DNA of 64,000 nt from Bacillus ectoiniformans (GCF_016908875.1 NZ_JAFBES010000002.1:124001-188000), one strand, 5' to 3'. Counted from the stretch's first letter, positions 1-10,249 are shown. Numbers and translations are program-made. Notes: generated by a model not told the origin, from the letters alone.

Positions 1-530
1 AATGCTTGCTTCTTCTGTTCACCTTGCAGTGTCTGCAATATCTTCTCGCGGCCTTCTCGTAAAATATGAACATACGCCGCGTATACTGGGTCATATTGTT
101 CTGATAATTCTTCCTTAACTTTTCGAGTTAACCCCGGACTAGCTCCTGACGTAGAGACGGTTAATAAGAACTCCCCTCTGCGAACGACTGCGGGATTCAT
201 AAAGTCGACTCGGCCTTTTGCATCTGCCCGGCTTAGCATCTGCCAATGCTGGGCGGCCTCTTCTACAGCGTTATTAACCTCCTCGTGATTCGTTACAGCA
301 AAAATAAATGAGGCATTATCTAAATCTGAAGGTTCAAAATGTTTTTGCTGCCATGTGATAAGTCCTTCATTTATATACTGCTCAAGCTTCACATTTACAG
401 CCGGACTCACAACGACGATAGTTGCCTTTGTCGGCAACAGTGCCTCTGCCTTTTGTCTAGCCACTTCTCCGCCGCCGACGATCACCACTTTTTTATAATC
501 AACATTCACATGGATCGGAAATAGATTCAT
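1..530 (-). CDS. Precorrin-2 dehydrogenase / sirohydrochlorin ferrochelatase-type protein, 3' end outside window
   Basis: The frame begins with ATG at 530 behind a perfect GGAGG (about 537-541) and is still open at base 1, so the C-terminus is missing. The N-terminus has a Rossmann motif (IVGGGEVARQKAEALL) and continues with VVSPAVN, typical of the Met8p/CysG-B/SirC family, which oxidises precorrin-2 with NAD+ to sirohydrochlorin. The start lies 32 bp inside the end of cbiA, so translation is probably coupled. In the cobI-type operons known from Bacillus megaterium other tetrapyrrole genes also follow cbiA. It could serve siroheme as well as cobalamin; which one cannot be decided from this fragment. 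Confidence 0.82.
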   Translation of the reverse strand, partial: MNLFPIHVNVDYKKVVIVGGGEVARQKAEALLPTKATIVVVSPAVNVKLEQYINEGLITWQQKHFEPSDLDNASFIFAVTNHEEVNNAVEEAAQHWQMLSRADAKGRVDFMNPAVVRRGEFLLTVSTSGASPGLTRKVKEELSEQYDPVYAAYVHILREGREKILQTLQGEQKKQA

Positions 531-1878
531 AGGTTACCTCCCTGCAAGCTTTGATCCAGTTTCGTACAAGCTGTGGATTTGAAGCAAAATGCATATGTGC
601 GTAGCCCGCCGTTAATCGATTTTTCAAATACCCTTCCTCTTGAGTCTTAAAGCGCCCCTTACTTGTATAAGCAGGCTGATTGTTGTTTCCTTCATATACT
701 GAATAATGGAATTCATGACCTTTCACAAGCTCCTGATCAGATAGTAAAAAGTTGTTGGGCATACCCGTAATTTCTCTATAGCCTAATGCGGCCAGCTTTT
801 CCTGCATCCTCACTTTCCCTGGAATGACGCCAAGCATAGGGTATTCTTTTCCGCTGCGGTCGATGATCGCTTCTGTACAATACATAAAGCCTCCGCACTC
901 CGCTAATGTCGGAAGTGACTCAGCCGCTTGCTGAATCGATCGCTTTGCTTTCTCACTCCGGCTCAGCTGCTCCGCAAATTCCTCTGGAAAACCGCCTCCG
1001 AGATAAAGACCTTGGGCTTCGTGTGGCACTTCCTCATTTGCCAGAGGAGAAAAGAAGCACAGATTGGCACCATTTGCGCGCAGAAGCCCCAAATTTTCCT
1101 CGTAATAAAAATTAAATGCGGCATCTCTAGCAACTGCAATATGGACTGTCGCCTCAGTTGTTTTGTCAAAAATATTGGATGTGGCTGATAAAGGAGAGGT
1201 CTTGGAAATCGTTAAAAGCTTCTCCATATCAATTGATTGTTCCATCACTTGTGCTAATTCATCAAAGTATGGATCTAAATCGCCGCGCTCTATTGCGGGA
1301 ACCAATCCTAAGTGTCTGCTTGGTAACGATGGTACAGCCCCTTTTTCCAAGTAACCAATGACCGGAATCGAACACTCTTGTTCCACAGCTGTCTTGACGA
1401 TCTCAAAATGGCTCTTACTCCCGACTTGGTTGGCAATGACCCCGGCAATATGGACGTTTTCATCAAGCAATTGAAACCCTTTGACAACAGCAGCCGCGCT
1501 TCTTGCCATGCTGGCTGCATTAATCACTAAAATGACCGGGCTTTCGGTTACTACACTAATATCGGCGGCAGACCCGATATTCCCCAGCGGAGATTTCCCG
1601 TCATATAGCCCCATAGCTCCTTCAATGACGCTAATGTCTGCATCCCTGCTTGCTCGTGCTACGATGGTGCGCACAATATCCGGCTCCATCATCCAGGTAT
1701 CAATATTGCGAGATGGGCGATTCGTCACAGAGCTATGATACGTGGGATCAATATAATCAGGTCCGCATTTAAATCCTTGTACAGCTAACCCCCGTTTCAT
1801 TAGTGCTCGCATCAGTCCTATCGTAACCGTTGTTTTTCCAACACCACTCCCTGTTCCAGCGATGACAACTCGGTGCAT
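499..1878 (-). CDS. cbiA: Cobyrinic acid a,c-diamide synthase
   Basis: A 459-residue glutamine amidotransferase that amidates the a and c acetate side chains of cob(II)yrinate with ATP. The N-terminal P-loop GTGSGVGKTT is at residues 8-17 and is followed by the family motif KCGPDYIDP. The C-terminal class I amidotransferase-like domain has YLGGGFPEEFA and a nucleophile context LAECGGFMYC near residue 350. ATG at 1878 has a GGGGG-type ribosome binding site. It overlaps cbiG upstream by 61 bp and the dehydrogenase gene downstream by 32 bp, consistent with tight coupling in the corrin operon. Length and motifs are normal for the family. Confidence 0.95.
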   Translation of the reverse strand: MHRVVIAGTGSGVGKTTVTIGLMRALMKRGLAVQGFKCGPDYIDPTYHSSVTNRPSRNIDTWMMEPDIVRTIVARASRDADISVIEGAMGLYDGKSPLGNIGSAADISVVTESPVILVINAASMARSAAAVVKGFQLLDENVHIAGVIANQVGSKSHFEIVKTAVEQECSIPVIGYLEKGAVPSLPSRHLGLVPAIERGDLDPYFDELAQVMEQSIDMEKLLTISKTSPLSATSNIFDKTTEATVHIAVARDAAFNFYYEENLGLLRANGANLCFFSPLANEEVPHEAQGLYLGGGFPEEFAEQLSRSEKAKRSIQQAAESLPTLAECGGFMYCTEAIIDRSGKEYPMLGVIPGKVRMQEKLAALGYREITGMPNNFLLSDQELVKGHEFHYSVYEGNNNQPAYTSKGRFKTQEEGYLKNRLTAGYAHMHFASNPQLVRNWIKACREVTYESISDPCEC

Positions 1879-3011
1879 GCATTTTCCCCCTTAAAATTGA
1901 TGCGGGCAATGGAAATCGTTACATTCCCGCTTTTTTTCTTTTCAAGCAATAAGGCCTGATTGTTCGCACACCTCATAGCAGCAGGTTCACTTACCCCGTA
2001 GGCTCCTGTGTATTTATAGACTGTATCTGATGGATGAATGATCGGCATTTCATTCAGTTCCGCTGGTGTGTATACTTTAAAAGACCAGCTGTTTTTCGCC
2101 AACACGTCAAGCAGTCCTTCTTCATCCTTTTTCAAGTCAATGGTGGCAATCGCCTTTACACTTTTTTTACTTAACCCCATTTCTGCTAACGTGTCCTCGA
2201 TCACCGCTTCTATTTCAGCACTTGAGGTTCCCCGATTACAGCCAATGCCAAGCACTAACGATTTAGGCCGGTACACAACGCCATTTGAAAGCAGCACCTG
2301 CTCTTTCGCTTCCAACAGCCGATCCGTTATGATTAAACTAGCATTAGGTCTTGCATCAATAGCTGCTTGAATAGACGGATACATGGTTAAGTTCTGCGGC
2401 ATAACCGAATCATGCATCCACCAATTGCGCTCGCCCGTTTCTTGAATAATAGCAACAGGCTCTTCATTTACAACAGCAGCGCTTACTGGTGTCAGCTTAT
2501 CCGCCGAATCCCAAGTCCAGCCAAATCGGGCGCCGAATAAATCGACCGGGATCGTTTTTTGTACATCTGAAGCAGTGGTAATGACGGGCAGGGCACCAAT
2601 AACTGCAGCAAATTCACGGGCTAAATCATTCGCGCCCCCTATATGCCCTGATAAGACAGGAATCACATATTGTCCTTTATCATCGATCACCAATACGGCA
2701 GGATCTTTCTTTTTGTCTACAAGAAGCGGGGCAATCATGCGCACAACAGCACCGAGTGAAATGATGCAAATCACCGCTTTATATTCTTTAAAAAGTGCGG
2801 GTAGCAATAGACGGACTGTACCATCAAATAACTGAATCTGCTGTTCGTCTTCATCCCCTCGAGCGAATTTCTTCATATAATATACATCCACATTGGGAAA
2901 CTGATTTTTGTATTGTCTGGCATGTGACACACCGTGCTTAGTAATGGCAACTAATGCATAAGGCTTTTTCACCTCTATTTTAGGAATGACACCTTCCTGT
3001 AAATTAATCAA
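1818..3011 (-). CDS. cbiG: Cobalt-precorrin-5A hydrolase
   Basis: A 397-residue CbiG protein. CbiG opens the ring A lactone of cobalt-precorrin-5A and releases acetaldehyde, a step specific to the cobalt-early pathway. The N-terminal region carries ICIISLGAVVRMIAPLL and VIPVLSGHIGGANDLA, both typical of CbiG; the C-terminal domain contains LVLGIGCNRGTS. The start is a TTG at 3011, eight bases inside the end of cbiF, with AAGGTG about 8 nt upstream. No ATG with a better site lies nearby. It overlaps cbiA at its 3' end by 61 bp. Confidence 0.93.
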   Translation of the reverse strand: MINLQEGVIPKIEVKKPYALVAITKHGVSHARQYKNQFPNVDVYYMKKFARGDEDEQQIQLFDGTVRLLLPALFKEYKAVICIISLGAVVRMIAPLLVDKKKDPAVLVIDDKGQYVIPVLSGHIGGANDLAREFAAVIGALPVITTASDVQKTIPVDLFGARFGWTWDSADKLTPVSAAVVNEEPVAIIQETGERNWWMHDSVMPQNLTMYPSIQAAIDARPNASLIITDRLLEAKEQVLLSNGVVYRPKSLVLGIGCNRGTSSAEIEAVIEDTLAEMGLSKKSVKAIATIDLKKDEEGLLDVLAKNSWSFKVYTPAELNEMPIIHPSDTVYKYTGAYGVSEPAAMRCANNQALLLEKKKSGNVTISIARINFKGENACTELSSLEQGVVLEKQRLR

Positions 3012-3786
3012 CCGACTTCACACCTTTTCTAAAACCATGGGTAAATGTCTTATCGTACAATTTGGAACGGAAGTCTTTCTCATGCACGTTAGGATCTAAC
3101 GCCCAGCCTGCCAAAATCATGGCATGTTTGCGTATTCCGTTTATCCGCATAGCTTCATCAAGCTTGCCCACTGTTGTTCGAACGATTTTTTGATCTGGCC
3201 AGGATGCTCGCTGTACTACCGCAACGGGGGTTTCTTCTTCCCAGCCTGCATGGAGCAGTTCTTTTACAATCTTCTTCGTTAATGTCGCACTTAAAAACAT
3301 CGCAATCGTGCAGTGATGACTCGCCAGTTTTTGCAGCTGCTCCTGCTCTGGTACAGGTGTCCGTCCCTCAGCGCGCGTTAAAATTAATGTTTGTGTTAAA
3401 TCGGGAATCGTCAGCTCTGCTCCGACAGCTGCCGCTGAAGCGAATACAGAACTTACACCGGGTACCACTTCATATGTAATATTATGCTTTTTTAGCAAGG
3501 CAACTTGCTCCATTGTTGCTCCATACATCGCAGGATCGCCCGTATGTAAACGTATAACCATTTTTCCTTGATTTAGCCGGTCGATTATGCAGTCAACCAT
3601 TTCCTCTAAATGCATTCCAGCTGTTCGAATCACTTCAGCTTCAGGCTTTGCCTTGGCAACTAAATCTTCATGTACGAGAGAATCTGTATACATGACGACA
3701 TCTGCCATTTGTAAGTACTTTAAGCCCTTCACCGTAATTAAATCGGGATCGCCTGGTCCAGCACCAATAATCCAAACTTTTCTCAT
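3004..3786 (-). CDS. cbiF: Cobalt-precorrin-4 C11-methyltransferase
   Basis: An S-adenosylmethionine-dependent tetrapyrrole methylase of 260 residues. It has the N-terminal [18 protein letters not shown] motif, [10 protein letters not shown], and [22 protein letters not shown], which fits CbiF/CobM better than the other methylases. I start it at the ATG at 3786 because GGTGGTGAG lies just upstream; the longer frame begins inside that site. The start overlaps the cbiL stop as ATGA, giving translational coupling. Confidence 0.93.
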   Translation of the reverse strand: MRKVWIIGAGPGDPDLITVKGLKYLQMADVVMYTDSLVHEDLVAKAKPEAEVIRTAGMHLEEMVDCIIDRLNQGKMVIRLHTGDPAMYGATMEQVALLKKHNITYEVVPGVSSVFASAAAVGAELTIPDLTQTLILTRAEGRTPVPEQEQLQKLASHHCTIAMFLSATLTKKIVKELLHAGWEEETPVAVVQRASWPDQKIVRTTVGKLDEAMRINGIRKHAMILAGWALDPNVHEKDFRSKLYDKTFTHGFRKGVKSVD

Positions 3787-4484
3787 TTTCTCACCACCAT
3801 ACAAGATAAGTAATTTAATTCTGCTCCCCGCAGCTCATTCACATCCCAAATCACTTCTTCATCGGATGTGACCTTCGTAACTACCTTCACTCCGTAAAGC
3901 AAATTCATTTCCTCTAATAGATCAAGCAGCTGATCTAATACTTTGGCGATTTTGATAAAGACGACCGCGTCATGTGATTCGATCACCTTACGCATGTCTT
4001 CCATATCTTCTGTCGCAGGAACCATGGCCACTTGTTCATCTCCATCAGCTAGGGGAACCTGTAATCGATTGGCTGAACCATTAAAAGAAGAAATGCCTGG
4101 AATGGTTTGAACGGACATTTCGGGGTACCGCTCATTCATGATTTTCATCAAGTGGATAAATGTGCTAAATAACATAGGATCGCCCTCGGTAACAAACGCT
4201 ACATCTTTTCCCTGCTGTAAATAGGCATAAATTTGAATAGCTGACTTGACCCATTCCACTTCTAATTCTTCTTTATCCTTTGTCATCGGAAAGACGAGTC
4301 CGAGCATTTCTTTTTCTGCTGGATTAATATAGGCATCCACAATTTTATAGGCATACGACGCACTGCCGCGAACCTTTTTCGGATACGCAATCACCGGACT
4401 TTCCTGAAGCGTTCGAAACGCTTTGACCGTAATTAATTCCGGATCTCCAGGACCCACGCCTACTCCATACAATGTTCCACTCAT
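3783..4484 (-). CDS. cbiL: Cobalt-precorrin-2 C20-methyltransferase
   Basis: A 233-residue tetrapyrrole methylase. N-terminal [18 protein letters not shown], central [15 protein letters not shown] and the [16 protein letters not shown] segment match CbiL/CobI, which adds the C20 methyl group to (cobalt-)precorrin-2. ATG at 4484 follows GGGGAGAATGAC and overlaps the cbiET stop as ATGA. The 3' end overlaps cbiF by 4 bp. The family is split between cobalt-requiring CbiL and metal-free CobI; the surrounding cbiG, cbiD and cbiJ argue for the cobalt version. Confidence 0.92.
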   Translation of the reverse strand: MSGTLYGVGVGPGDPELITVKAFRTLQESPVIAYPKKVRGSASYAYKIVDAYINPAEKEMLGLVFPMTKDKEELEVEWVKSAIQIYAYLQQGKDVAFVTEGDPMLFSTFIHLMKIMNERYPEMSVQTIPGISSFNGSANRLQVPLADGDEQVAMVPATEDMEDMRKVIESHDAVVFIKIAKVLDQLLDLLEEMNLLYGVKVVTKVTSDEEVIWDVNELRGAELNYLSCMVVRK

Positions 4485-5686
4485 GTCATTCTCCCCTTTT
4501 TAGCTGTTAAAATAAAAACCGGATTTAAAGGCTCCAATCTGGTTAAATTCAGAATCGGCTTGCTGCGTGAAATCATGGCCTGCGCTATTTCCACTTCACA
4601 AGCAAGGCTCTTGAAATGCTCCATCGCTTCTGCCAGGTTTTCGATGGTTGCTATATTCATCACTACGCGGCCGCCTGGCTTTAATCTGCTTACACAAACT
4701 TGCAGCAGGTGTTCCATATTGCCTCCGGTTCCGCCAATAAAAATGGCATCCGGATCTGGAAATTCTTCTAATCGTTCAGGGGCTTTTCCTAGTACCGCTG
4801 TAAAATCTGCCCGATGAATGGCTTGATTTTGGATACAGTTCACTAAATCCGCCTCATTTTTTTCAATGGCGAATATTTGTCCTTCTGATGCGATTTTTGC
4901 AGCTTCAATCGCCACAGATCCTGTGCATGTGCCAATATCCCACATAATGCTGTTATGCTTTAGCTGCAATGCCTGTAAGCACAATGTCCGGATTTCCTTT
5001 TTTGTAATTAACCCTTTGTCCGGTTTGCGCTGGATAAACAGGTCATCATCCAGGCCGATCGCGCTTTTTTCATGCCTGGTATGCTGTGTTAAAACCAAGA
5101 CATTCAGGGGAGAAACGCTGGTTTGTTCTAACTCATCTAATGTAAAAAAACGGCAGCGCTCGTTTTCCCCTTCTAAATTTTCAGCAACAAACGCCTTGTA
5201 TTCAGTCATTCCGAATTTCTTTAAATAACTTGCAATCGCACTTGGCGAATTTATTTCATCCGTTAATAAAGCGACTTTTGGGCAGCCGTCAATCCTTTGT
5301 GCCAATCCTTTCATAGACCGACCATGAACACTTACTAGTTTTGCATCCTGCCAGCTTTCCTTCATTCTTGAAAAAGCAAGCTGAACAGAACTGACATATG
5401 GAATGATATCGATGGGCATCTTTTTCGCCAAGTAGGAACCAAGGCCATAAAACAATGGATCCCCTGACACAAGTATCACCATATTTTTTTCAGCCTTTTT
5501 TAATTCATCGATAAGCGGCTGCAACCCACCTTTTATGACTCTTTTTTCAGCATGAACCTGCGAGAAAAAGGCCAGGTGCCTCTCTCCACCGACAAGCAGG
5601 TCACAGGCTTCAATCCATTTGATTGTTTCTCTCTGTAAACCTTGCGCACCGTTATCCCCGATACCAATCACTTTCGTCCAATACAT
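4481..5686 (-). CDS. cbiET: Cobalt-precorrin-7 C5-methyltransferase / C15-methyltransferase (decarboxylating), fused CbiE-CbiT
   Basis: A 401-residue fusion. The N-terminal half (about 1-200) is a tetrapyrrole methylase: [28 protein letters not shown] and KLVSVHGRS are CbiE features. The C-terminal half (about 205-401) is a Rossmann methyltransferase: [17 protein letters not shown] is the SAM-binding motif I of CbiT, followed by [10 protein letters not shown]. Together they methylate C5 and C15 and decarboxylate the ring C acetate. The same fusion is known from Bacillus megaterium and as CobL in aerobic organisms. The gene starts 35 bp inside cbiD. Confidence 0.94.
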   Translation of the reverse strand: MYWTKVIGIGDNGAQGLQRETIKWIEACDLLVGGERHLAFFSQVHAEKRVIKGGLQPLIDELKKAEKNMVILVSGDPLFYGLGSYLAKKMPIDIIPYVSSVQLAFSRMKESWQDAKLVSVHGRSMKGLAQRIDGCPKVALLTDEINSPSAIASYLKKFGMTEYKAFVAENLEGENERCRFFTLDELEQTSVSPLNVLVLTQHTRHEKSAIGLDDDLFIQRKPDKGLITKKEIRTLCLQALQLKHNSIMWDIGTCTGSVAIEAAKIASEGQIFAIEKNEADLVNCIQNQAIHRADFTAVLGKAPERLEEFPDPDAIFIGGTGGNMEHLLQVCVSRLKPGGRVVMNIATIENLAEAMEHFKSLACEVEIAQAMISRSKPILNLTRLEPLNPVFILTAKKGRMT

Positions 5687-6788
5687 TGATATTCTCTGCC
5701 TTTCCTAAACAATTTCCATTCATCGCATAAATCGTCGTTGATACGTTGAGCGGGTACTTCACGTGATATAACGAGAAGTAACAGCAATTTCTGCATAACG
5801 CCTCAAAAAAATCATCGTTTCCTGCCAATAGCTCACCGACCTGAGAAGCTGTATTTGCCTGTAAAATTTCTTCTAGCATTAAAGGCTTAACACCGACTTT
5901 TTTTGCTATTGCAGCTAGAAACTCAAAACTGACCGGAGCACTTTTCGAGTGAACCATCATGACGCCTTGCGCTACTTTTGAAAACTTGCCCATCATGCCT
6001 ACTAATGAAACGTTCGGAATTTCCTTCTTGGCAATATGCTTTAGCGTAAAGCCAACAAAGTCCCCCATTTCAATAAATGCTTCTTCCGGCAAGTGTGGAT
6101 ATTGCTTCATTGCAAACCTTTCACTGCGGCCTCCTGTAGTAATGACTAGATGATCGCAGCCGGTCTCTTTTGCCACACTAATCGCCTGAACGATGCTCGC
6201 CATATAAGCAGAGCTGGAGAAAGGCACAACCGTCCCCCTCGTGCCAAGTATGGATATGCCGCCTAATATGCCAAGCCGGCCATTTAATGTTTTCTTCGCC
6301 AATTCTTCTCCGTCAGGTGCAGACACCACAGCTTTCACACCTGATATTATGCCGTACGTCATGAGCCCTTCCTCAAGAACAGCGTGAATCATTTTTCGAG
6401 GGACTGGATTGATTGCCGCTTCCCCAACGGCTACAGGCAAGCCTGGTTTTGTCGCACGGCCAATGCCGACACCGCCATCAATGACAATTCCTGGACTCTC
6501 TTGCCATTTAACGGTGCTTTGAATCCGAGCCTGATGTGTAGCATCAGGGTCATCACCGGCGTCTTTAATGGTTTCGCACATCACTGTTTGTTCATTCACC
6601 TCAAAGGAATGAACCTGAAAGGTGGCATATTGACCAACTGGTAAATAAATGGTTACTTCTTTAGGCACTGTGCCGGTGGCAAGGCCAATAAAAGCAGCCT
6701 TTGTCATTGCTGCAGCACACGCTCCTGTGGTGTATCCATGACGCATTTGTGAAGGGTCTTTTTTACTTCGTTTGTTTTGCGTGCTCAT
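5652..6788 (-). CDS. cbiD: Cobalt-precorrin-5B C1-methyltransferase
   Basis: CbiD methylates C1 of cobalt-precorrin-5B, a cobalt-pathway step with a non-canonical methyltransferase. The conserved [18 protein letters not shown], the [11 protein letters not shown] segment and [12 protein letters not shown] are characteristic. Start choice is uncertain: ATG codons at 6809, 6788 and 6746 are in frame and none has a clear ribosome binding site. I prefer 6788 (379 residues) because it gives a family-like N-terminus. Translation is probably coupled to cbiC, which ends at 6763. Confidence 0.9.
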   Translation of the reverse strand: MSTQNKRSKKDPSQMRHGYTTGACAAAMTKAAFIGLATGTVPKEVTIYLPVGQYATFQVHSFEVNEQTVMCETIKDAGDDPDATHQARIQSTVKWQESPGIVIDGGVGIGRATKPGLPVAVGEAAINPVPRKMIHAVLEEGLMTYGIISGVKAVVSAPDGEELAKKTLNGRLGILGGISILGTRGTVVPFSSSAYMASIVQAISVAKETGCDHLVITTGGRSERFAMKQYPHLPEEAFIEMGDFVGFTLKHIAKKEIPNVSLVGMMGKFSKVAQGVMMVHSKSAPVSFEFLAAIAKKVGVKPLMLEEILQANTASQVGELLAGNDDFFEALCRNCCYFSLYHVKYPLNVSTTIYAMNGNCLGKAENINVLDESDWYRG

Positions 6789-7437
6789 CTGCCATAATGG
6801 AGATTGCATTCAATGCTGCAACCGTCACTGTGCTCCCTCCTTTTCGTCCTGTATTCGTAATAAATGGGATGCCTTCAAGCAACGCAAGCTCTTCTTTCGA
6901 TTCTGCTGCGGAGACGAAACCTACTGGCATTCCGATAATTAAGTCCGGTTTGGCTACCCCTTCTTTTATTAAGCGGATGAGTTCTAGCAAGGCAGTAGGT
7001 GCATTCCCAATTGCATAAATGCCTCCTTGATGAAGTTTGGTGGCCTTCTGTATAGAAATAATCGCTCGAGTAGTCCCTTGAGCTTTTGCCTCTTTTGCTA
7101 CATCTTCATCCGCAATGTAACAATGCAGATCCCCACCATGTCTTTGGAATCGCTTGCGACCTGATCCACTTTCAATCATTTGAACATCGGCGATGACGTG
7201 TCGGCCGGCTAAGATGGATTGAATCCCTGCCTCGATGGCATCAGGTGTAAACATCACACTTCTCCCTAGTTCAAAATCAGCTGAGGCATGAATGATGCGA
7301 CGAACAACCAGCCATTGCTCATCTGTGAAAGGATGATCCCCCATTTCCTCTTTAATGATGGAGAAACTGTAGTCATAAATTTTGTCTGGGTCCACCGTTA
7401 AGGGGGTAAATGCTGTATTAAAATTGGTATTGGCCAT
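6763..7437 (-). CDS. cbiC: Cobalt-precorrin-8 methylmutase
   Basis: A 224-residue CbiC/CobH protein that moves the C11 methyl group to C12, forming cobyrinate-level product. The family segments IIHASADFELGRSVMFTPDA (containing the catalytic His of the family) and LIIGMPVGFVSAAESKEEL are present, and GRKGGSTVTVAALNAI closes the protein. ATG at 7437 has AGGAGG at a good distance and lies 20 bp inside cbiJ. Length is typical. Confidence 0.94.
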   Translation of the reverse strand: MANTNFNTAFTPLTVDPDKIYDYSFSIIKEEMGDHPFTDEQWLVVRRIIHASADFELGRSVMFTPDAIEAGIQSILAGRHVIADVQMIESGSGRKRFQRHGGDLHCYIADEDVAKEAKAQGTTRAIISIQKATKLHQGGIYAIGNAPTALLELIRLIKEGVAKPDLIIGMPVGFVSAAESKEELALLEGIPFITNTGRKGGSTVTVAALNAISIMADEHAKQTK

Positions 7438-8194
7438 TTAAGTATCCTCCTATTAATTCATTTACTTGTTCGAATGATGTACATTCATTGATGTATGTAA
7501 TGCGCGGCCGCTTGATAAGCAGCACAGGAATGCCTAGTGAAATAGCTGCTTCTATCTTTTCATCCATTGCTCCGACCTTTCCACTTTCCTTGGTAATCAT
7601 TAATGTCACGCCGTATTGCTCATATAATGCTTTGTTTAAATCGGTTGAAAAAGGCCCTTGAATGGCGATGATGTCCTTTTGCGGAATATGAAGAGTCTCA
7701 CATTTTTCCATATTTTCTTTGTTCGGCAGCATACGGCAAATGAAGCGGATGCCTTCTGCTTGCAGGTGCCTGGTAAATGTAGATAGTGTTTTACTGCCTG
7801 TCGTCAGCATGACAACCCCTCGATGTTTCTTTGCCAAGAGTGCTGCGTCTTCATATGTGTCCACTTCAGTAATAAGCGCGTGCGAAAATATTTCATCCGG
7901 CCGTTCGTAGCGAATGTAAGGAATGTCTTCTAAATCGGCAGCTTCCATCGCTGTTTTAGAGGCTTCTTCTGCGAACGGATGACTGGCATCGATGATGAGC
8001 TTTATTTCATCATCTTCAACCAGCTGCCTCATTTGTCTGAAATTTAACCGGCCGACCCGTACAGGAATATTTGCAGATCTTAAATTCTCTGCCGCAGATT
8101 CTGTAACAACCGTCGCTACTAACTGGTATCCATTCTTATGAATCTGAACCGCAAGCTCCCTTGCATCACTTGTACCTGCCAAAAATAAAATCAT
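7418..8194 (-). CDS. cbiJ: Cobalt-precorrin-6A reductase
   Basis: A 258-residue CbiJ/CobK protein, which reduces the macrocycle of precorrin-6A with NADPH. The N-terminal MILFLAGTSDARELA, then DASHPFAEEASKTA and MLTTGSKTLSTF, are family hallmarks. I start it at ATG 8194 because AAGGAGGA lies 6 nt upstream; the longer frame would run into the preceding gene. The start is 10 bp after the cbiH60 stop and the gene overlaps cbiC at its end. Confidence 0.92.
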   Translation of the reverse strand: MILFLAGTSDARELAVQIHKNGYQLVATVVTESAAENLRSANIPVRVGRLNFRQMRQLVEDDEIKLIIDASHPFAEEASKTAMEAADLEDIPYIRYERPDEIFSHALITEVDTYEDAALLAKKHRGVVMLTTGSKTLSTFTRHLQAEGIRFICRMLPNKENMEKCETLHIPQKDIIAIQGPFSTDLNKALYEQYGVTLMITKESGKVGAMDEKIEAAISLGIPVLLIKRPRITYINECTSFEQVNELIGGYLNGQYQF

Positions 8195-8204
8195 TGCGTC
8201 CTCC

Positions 8205-9818
8205 TTAATCCCCGCAAGGCGCTGGCTCAATTTCGATTTTGCAGCTGACATCCTGATAGTTAAAGTGACCCAGCTTCTTCATTCGTTTAAAATATTTAAA
8301 CAGACGTTCGTTTGGGTGAGCATTTTCTTTATACTCTTCAACTAATGACGTGAGTAAGGGGATGAGCTTGTCCGGCTCAATGCCTTCTGCAACAGGCTGA
8401 CCCGCGTGTGCTGTTCGCCCAACCGGCTTTGCCCCAATAAATAAATCAAATTTCTTTTTGCGATACACAATACCAATGTCATCAAACACTGCGCGATAGC
8501 ATGCCATGCCGCATCCGTTGAAACCGATATGTAATTCTTTCGGCAGCTTCATACCAGAGAGAGTGGATGCAATTTCATCTGCATATGGAATCGACTCTGC
8601 CTTTTCCCCGTAGCAAAAATCGCATGCCTTTAGGTTAAGCACGTCCCCAACAGGCATAACAAGCAATCCAGCCTTCTCCAGTTCTGCGACTATTTTTGCC
8701 GGGGTTGCTGTCGGCATTTTGATCATAAAACGATGATCAGGTGTGTATTCTAATGTCCCTTTTTTACCAATTACATCTGCCAGGCAGCGCATTTGTTCCG
8801 GTGTTAATTGTTTATTCGCAATACCTGGAGAGACGGCAAATTCAAAAATTTCTTCTATTGGCTGATTTACAATGAGTGAAGTGTCCACTTTATCCAGCAA
8901 AGCCACAGCTTTTTGTGCCAGTTCAAGGGAAGACTTCTTATTTTTTACCGGCTCTTGATCTTGACCTGCCTCCCTTGCCGCTAATTCTTGGTCAAGCGCC
9001 CATGGTTCAGCTTCTTTTCGCAGTCGTTCATGTGGTCTTAACGGCTGTTTCTCTTCGCCCAATGTATATTTCCGCTGGTAGCCACGCGGTGTGATGATCT
9101 TATTGTCATAGAAGAATGAGCTTGCATTCCCTACTACCACCGTGGTCAACATCCCGATCTCATGATCCAGCATGTCTTTTAATGTCGTTAATATAATGTT
9201 TTGAGTATCACGGTACGCGCTTTTCACCAGTCCAACGGGTGTGTGTGGCGAACGGTATTTTAATAAAATACGTTGCGCTTCTACAATTTGCCTCGTTCTG
9301 CGACCGCTTTTCGGGTTGTAAAATGCAATCACAAAGTCTGCCATGGCGGCTGCCTCAATTCGCTTCTCAATGACCTGCCAAGGTGTTAAATGATCACTTA
9401 AGCTAATCGTACAAGCATCATGCATAACGGGGGCACCGAGTAAGCTGGCACAAGAGTTAATCGCAGAAACACCGGGGACAATTTCCACTCCAATGCCTTC
9501 TGCTTCTGTCCATCCTTTCTCAATCAGCACCTCATACACAAGGCCTGCCATGCCATATACGCCTGCATCACCGCTAGAAATCACCGAAACTATATTTCCG
9601 GATTCCGCTTGCCGAACGGCCTCTTGCGCACGCGAAACTTCTTCGGTCATTCCTGTACTCACGATCGACTTTGCTGTGACTAAATGTCTAATCAGATCAA
9701 CGTATGTCTTATAGCCGATAATATAATCGCTGTCTTGCATAGCATCTATCGCCCGCTTTGTAATGTGCTCCCGATCTCCCGGGCCGAATCCAACAACGAA
9801 AATTTTTCCTTTCTTCAT
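8205..9818 (-). CDS. cbiH60: Precorrin-3B C17-methyltransferase with C-terminal Fe-S (nitrite/sulfite reductase-like) domain, CbiH60 type
   Basis: A 537-residue, two-domain enzyme. Residues 1 to about 240 form a CbiH tetrapyrrole methylase (VVGFGPGDREHITKRA, VISSGDAGVYGMAG, EIVPGVSAINSCASLLGAP). After a charged linker, residues about 310-537 resemble a ferredoxin-nitrite/sulfite reductase half domain, with a cysteine pair in KACDFCYG and a second in FNGCGMACYRA that probably bind a 4Fe-4S cluster. The same architecture is known as CbiH60 of Bacillus megaterium, which performs methylation and ring contraction to cobalt-precorrin-4. ATG at 9818 follows AGGAGG. It is the first gene of the operon. 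Confidence 0.93.
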   Translation of the reverse strand: MKKGKIFVVGFGPGDREHITKRAIDAMQDSDYIIGYKTYVDLIRHLVTAKSIVSTGMTEEVSRAQEAVRQAESGNIVSVISSGDAGVYGMAGLVYEVLIEKGWTEAEGIGVEIVPGVSAINSCASLLGAPVMHDACTISLSDHLTPWQVIEKRIEAAAMADFVIAFYNPKSGRRTRQIVEAQRILLKYRSPHTPVGLVKSAYRDTQNIILTTLKDMLDHEIGMLTTVVVGNASSFFYDNKIITPRGYQRKYTLGEEKQPLRPHERLRKEAEPWALDQELAAREAGQDQEPVKNKKSSLELAQKAVALLDKVDTSLIVNQPIEEIFEFAVSPGIANKQLTPEQMRCLADVIGKKGTLEYTPDHRFMIKMPTATPAKIVAELEKAGLLVMPVGDVLNLKACDFCYGEKAESIPYADEIASTLSGMKLPKELHIGFNGCGMACYRAVFDDIGIVYRKKKFDLFIGAKPVGRTAHAGQPVAEGIEPDKLIPLLTSLVEEYKENAHPNERLFKYFKRMKKLGHFNYQDVSCKIEIEPAPCGD

Positions 9819-9834
9819 AACATTCCTCCTAAAC

Positions 9835-9870
9835 AAAAAAGCCTATCTCCCGCCAGAAGGGAGATAGGCT
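9835..9870 (-). terminator. Riboswitch-controlled intrinsic terminator of the corrin operon
   Basis: On the minus strand an 11-bp perfect stem (plus-strand arms 9841-9851 and 9859-9869, 7-nt loop) is followed by six U residues, 12 bp before the cbiH60 ribosome binding site. It lies between the cobalamin riboswitch and the first gene, so it is most likely the expression platform that stops transcription when cobalamin is bound. Confidence 0.9.
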
Positions 9871-9961
9871 AATAAAATTCTGAATTCTAAAATTGCACAG
9901 AAAACCAGAAATAATCATCATGATTCCGCCTATGCTTCTCCCTCCGAAAAGCTAGTTTCTC

Positions 9962-10118
9962 TTGAATAAGCAGGTTTCCTGGCTTTGCTTCTCTTTACTC
10001 CTATACCTTCCCGATTGCTCAGTGGATTTATAGTTTCATCAGCATTTACAGTAGCGGGGGCTGCACTAGATTTTCACTAGTTTCCCTTTCAACTCACAAT
10101 GTGAGCACTTAAACAAGT
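9962..10118 (-). promoter_or_regulatory. Cobalamin riboswitch upstream of cbiH60
   Basis: Read on the minus strand the region contains the conserved cobalamin-aptamer blocks in order: GGGAA, GTGAAAATC, CAGCCCCCGCTACTGTAA, CACTG, GGGAAGG, and the B12 box GCCAGGAAACCTGC near 9968-9982. This is a typical adenosylcobalamin-class riboswitch. It is followed by the terminator at 9835-9870, so cobalamin should turn off the corrin operon. Outer boundaries are approximate. Confidence 0.95.
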
Positions 10119-10249
10119 TTGTATGAAATTAAAAATACCATACCATATAAAAATCATAATAAAAAGAATTTTCTTCAGAATCTAAACTACGAGACTATAA
10201 ATTTCATTACAATAATTCTGAAACATTCACTAATTTTCTGAATTATATC

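Noticed and set aside
3174-3871. Plus-strand frames across the corrin operon
   Set aside because: Antisense to clearly coding methyltransferase genes, without ribosome binding sites or family similarity.
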